Below are positions 6,646-7,490 of a DNA stretch of 7,490 bases, in pieces. The DNA is taken from assembly GCA_900767005.1 (NCBI GenBank), contig CAAFXL010000303.1:1-7490 (forward strand), read 5' to 3'. The DNA is from an uncultured Ruminobacter sp. (GTDB lineage Bacteria > Pseudomonadota > Gammaproteobacteria > Enterobacterales > Succinivibrionaceae). Position 1 is the stretch's first letter, and every line of letters begins with the position of its first letter. Below the pieces are notes generated by a model that did no database searches, was not told where the DNA came from, and saw only the letters and a list, made by a program, of their open reading frames with translations. Made by a program: the position numbers and the translations under genes.

Positions 6646-6743
6646 CATCTTTAAATTTAATTTAAATTTTATTAAAGCCCCTAAATACTAAAAACAAAAT
6701 AATAGTAATTGGGAATCTCTTAATTAAGTATCTAAAGTAATCT

Positions 6744-7490
6744 CTAATTAGTTATCTCTTCAACCTTTAAAGAGCTTTTCTTCTTGGTAGTACTTTCTTG
6801 AGAACTTTCTAAAGAATTTGTACTTTCCTTAGGATTACCACTTTCAATACTTTCAATCATATCATTATGATTGCTTGGGTGAAGCTCTGTTGTTTGGTCA
6901 ATAGCCATATTTTGTTCATTATCACTTAATGATGATTTATCGTTGTTTGCATCTATTGAACCTTCTTCTCTTACCTTTAGCTTATTACTAGTTGTTTCTA
7001 CTTTATTTACTTCTTGATTTGCTGCTTTATTATCTTCTTTTAAAGTTTGAGTAGAATTTACTGCTTCCTTATTTTCAAGATTATTTTCAAGCTTAGTTTC
7101 AACCTTTGCTTCTTCCAGAGCTGCAACCTTTTCCTCTTCCTTTACTGATGCTTTTTCATCATTTGAAGAATTTACTTGAGTATTAGTAGTAGTTTCTTCT
7201 TTTAAAGCATTATCCTTACCTAATTCTTTAGTATTAGCTTTTTCTTCAGCCTTTACTTCTACTTTTTCTTCTAAATTTAAAGTTTCTTTAGTTAAGTTTG
7301 AAGCCTTATTATCTTCTACTACTTTATTTTCATTAGTATTTACTTGAGTATTATTAGCATTTGAACCATTATTAACATTAGCTTCATTCTGGGTATCTTT
7401 AATATTAGTATTGGTATTAACATTACCATTACTATTAACTTTAATACTTCCATCAGAAGAATTAGGATTAGAACTTCCTTGAGCCTGAGT
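6744..7490 (-). CDS. C-terminal part of an Asn/Glu/Lys-rich disordered protein, 5' end outside the window
   Basis: The minus strand is open for 248 codons from the window edge to a TAG stop at 6744-6746. The first in-frame ATG is far downstream (MAIDQTTE), so the gene almost certainly starts beyond the right edge. The visible protein is low-complexity: about 43 Asn and 36 Glu of 248 by hand count, much Lys, Ser and Thr, one Arg, and no Cys, Phe, Trp or Tyr. The part nearest the edge is Asn/Thr/Ser-rich, the middle Glu/Lys-rich, and the end Ser-rich with a KKKSS patch. NTQVN occurs twice. No membrane segment or folded domain is visible, so this is probably an intrinsically disordered tail. Third-codon preference for A and T, with coherent codon use, supports translation. 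Candidates include the tail of an RNase E-type, envelope-spanning or surface protein, but nothing here decides. Confidence 0.7.
   Translation of the reverse strand, partial: TQAQGSSNPNSSDGSIKVNSNGNVNTNTNIKDTQNEANVNNGSNANNTQVNTNENKVVEDNKASNLTKETLNLEEKVEVKAEEKANTKELGKDNALKEETTTNTQVNSSNDEKASVKEEEKVAALEEAKVETKLENNLENKEAVNSTQTLKEDNKAANQEVNKVETTSNKLKVREEGSIDANNDKSSLSDNEQNMAIDQTTELHPSNHNDMIESIESGNPKESTNSLESSQESTTKKKSSLKVEEITN

Larger units (their letters stand above)
6432..6743. other. Intergenic region between the disordered-protein gene and the NSS operon
   Basis: These 312 bp hold a terminator-like hairpin (6617-6645) for the gene on the right and a promoter candidate (6465-6493) for the NSS operon. 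TAACCTAAAA occurs twice (6440-6449 and 6531-6540), and CTTAA recurs at 6461, 6471 and 6480 across the promoter. Between 6494 and 6616, and between 6646 and 6743, I see no convincing gene or RNA element. Confidence 0.6.

Noticed and set aside
6744..7490. Repeat-rich right end as a CRISPR array or non-coding repeat region
   Set aside because: There are no regularly spaced identical repeats, and the minus strand keeps one open frame with coherent codon use for 248 codons.

Overview
The window is an AT-rich bacterial stretch in which every supported gene lies on the minus strand. From right to left, in the direction of transcription, it holds the 3' end of a gene for a disordered, Asn/Glu/Lys-rich protein (6744-7490), three tandem sodium:neurotransmitter-symporter (NSS) genes (5013-6431, 3579-5003, 1990-3420), a complete gene of the AAA-ATPase-like/PD-(D/E)XK family (226-1848), and the first 50 codons of a paralogue of that gene (1-150). 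The low GC, modest Shine-Dalgarno sites, repeated AAA-ATPase-like genes and several NSS amino acid carriers suggest a host-associated, amino-acid-using bacterium. The genus cannot be read from this sequence: low-GC Gammaproteobacteria, Fusobacteria and Firmicutes are all possible.

The NSS genes appear to form two transcription units. The genes at 5013-6431 and 3579-5003 form a tight operon: the Shine-Dalgarno site of the second overlaps the stop codon of the first. A candidate promoter lies at 6465-6493, and a good intrinsic terminator follows 6 nt after the last stop (3539-3572). The third gene (1990-3420) has its own very T-rich upstream region and no visible Shine-Dalgarno site. All three proteins keep the sodium-site and gate framework of the family. 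They differ at residues aligning with the LeuT substrate pocket, so they probably carry different amino acids or related substrates.

The two AAA-ATPase-like genes are a tandem pair. Each is preceded by the same promoter-like arrangement (TTGATT, 17 bp, CATNAT, plus a shared element nearer the start codon). Their cellular role is unknown. The complete one has a clear P-loop and Walker B, but its nuclease-like C-terminal domain appears to lack one expected acidic residue.

The right-hand partial reading frame is open to the window edge and ends at a terminator-like hairpin (6617-6645). I found no CRISPR array, tRNA, rRNA or insertion sequence. I do not see a clearly new biological system; the most useful leads are the diverged transporter triplet, the corrected start at 5003, the shared AAA-ATPase promoter block and the disordered protein tail.
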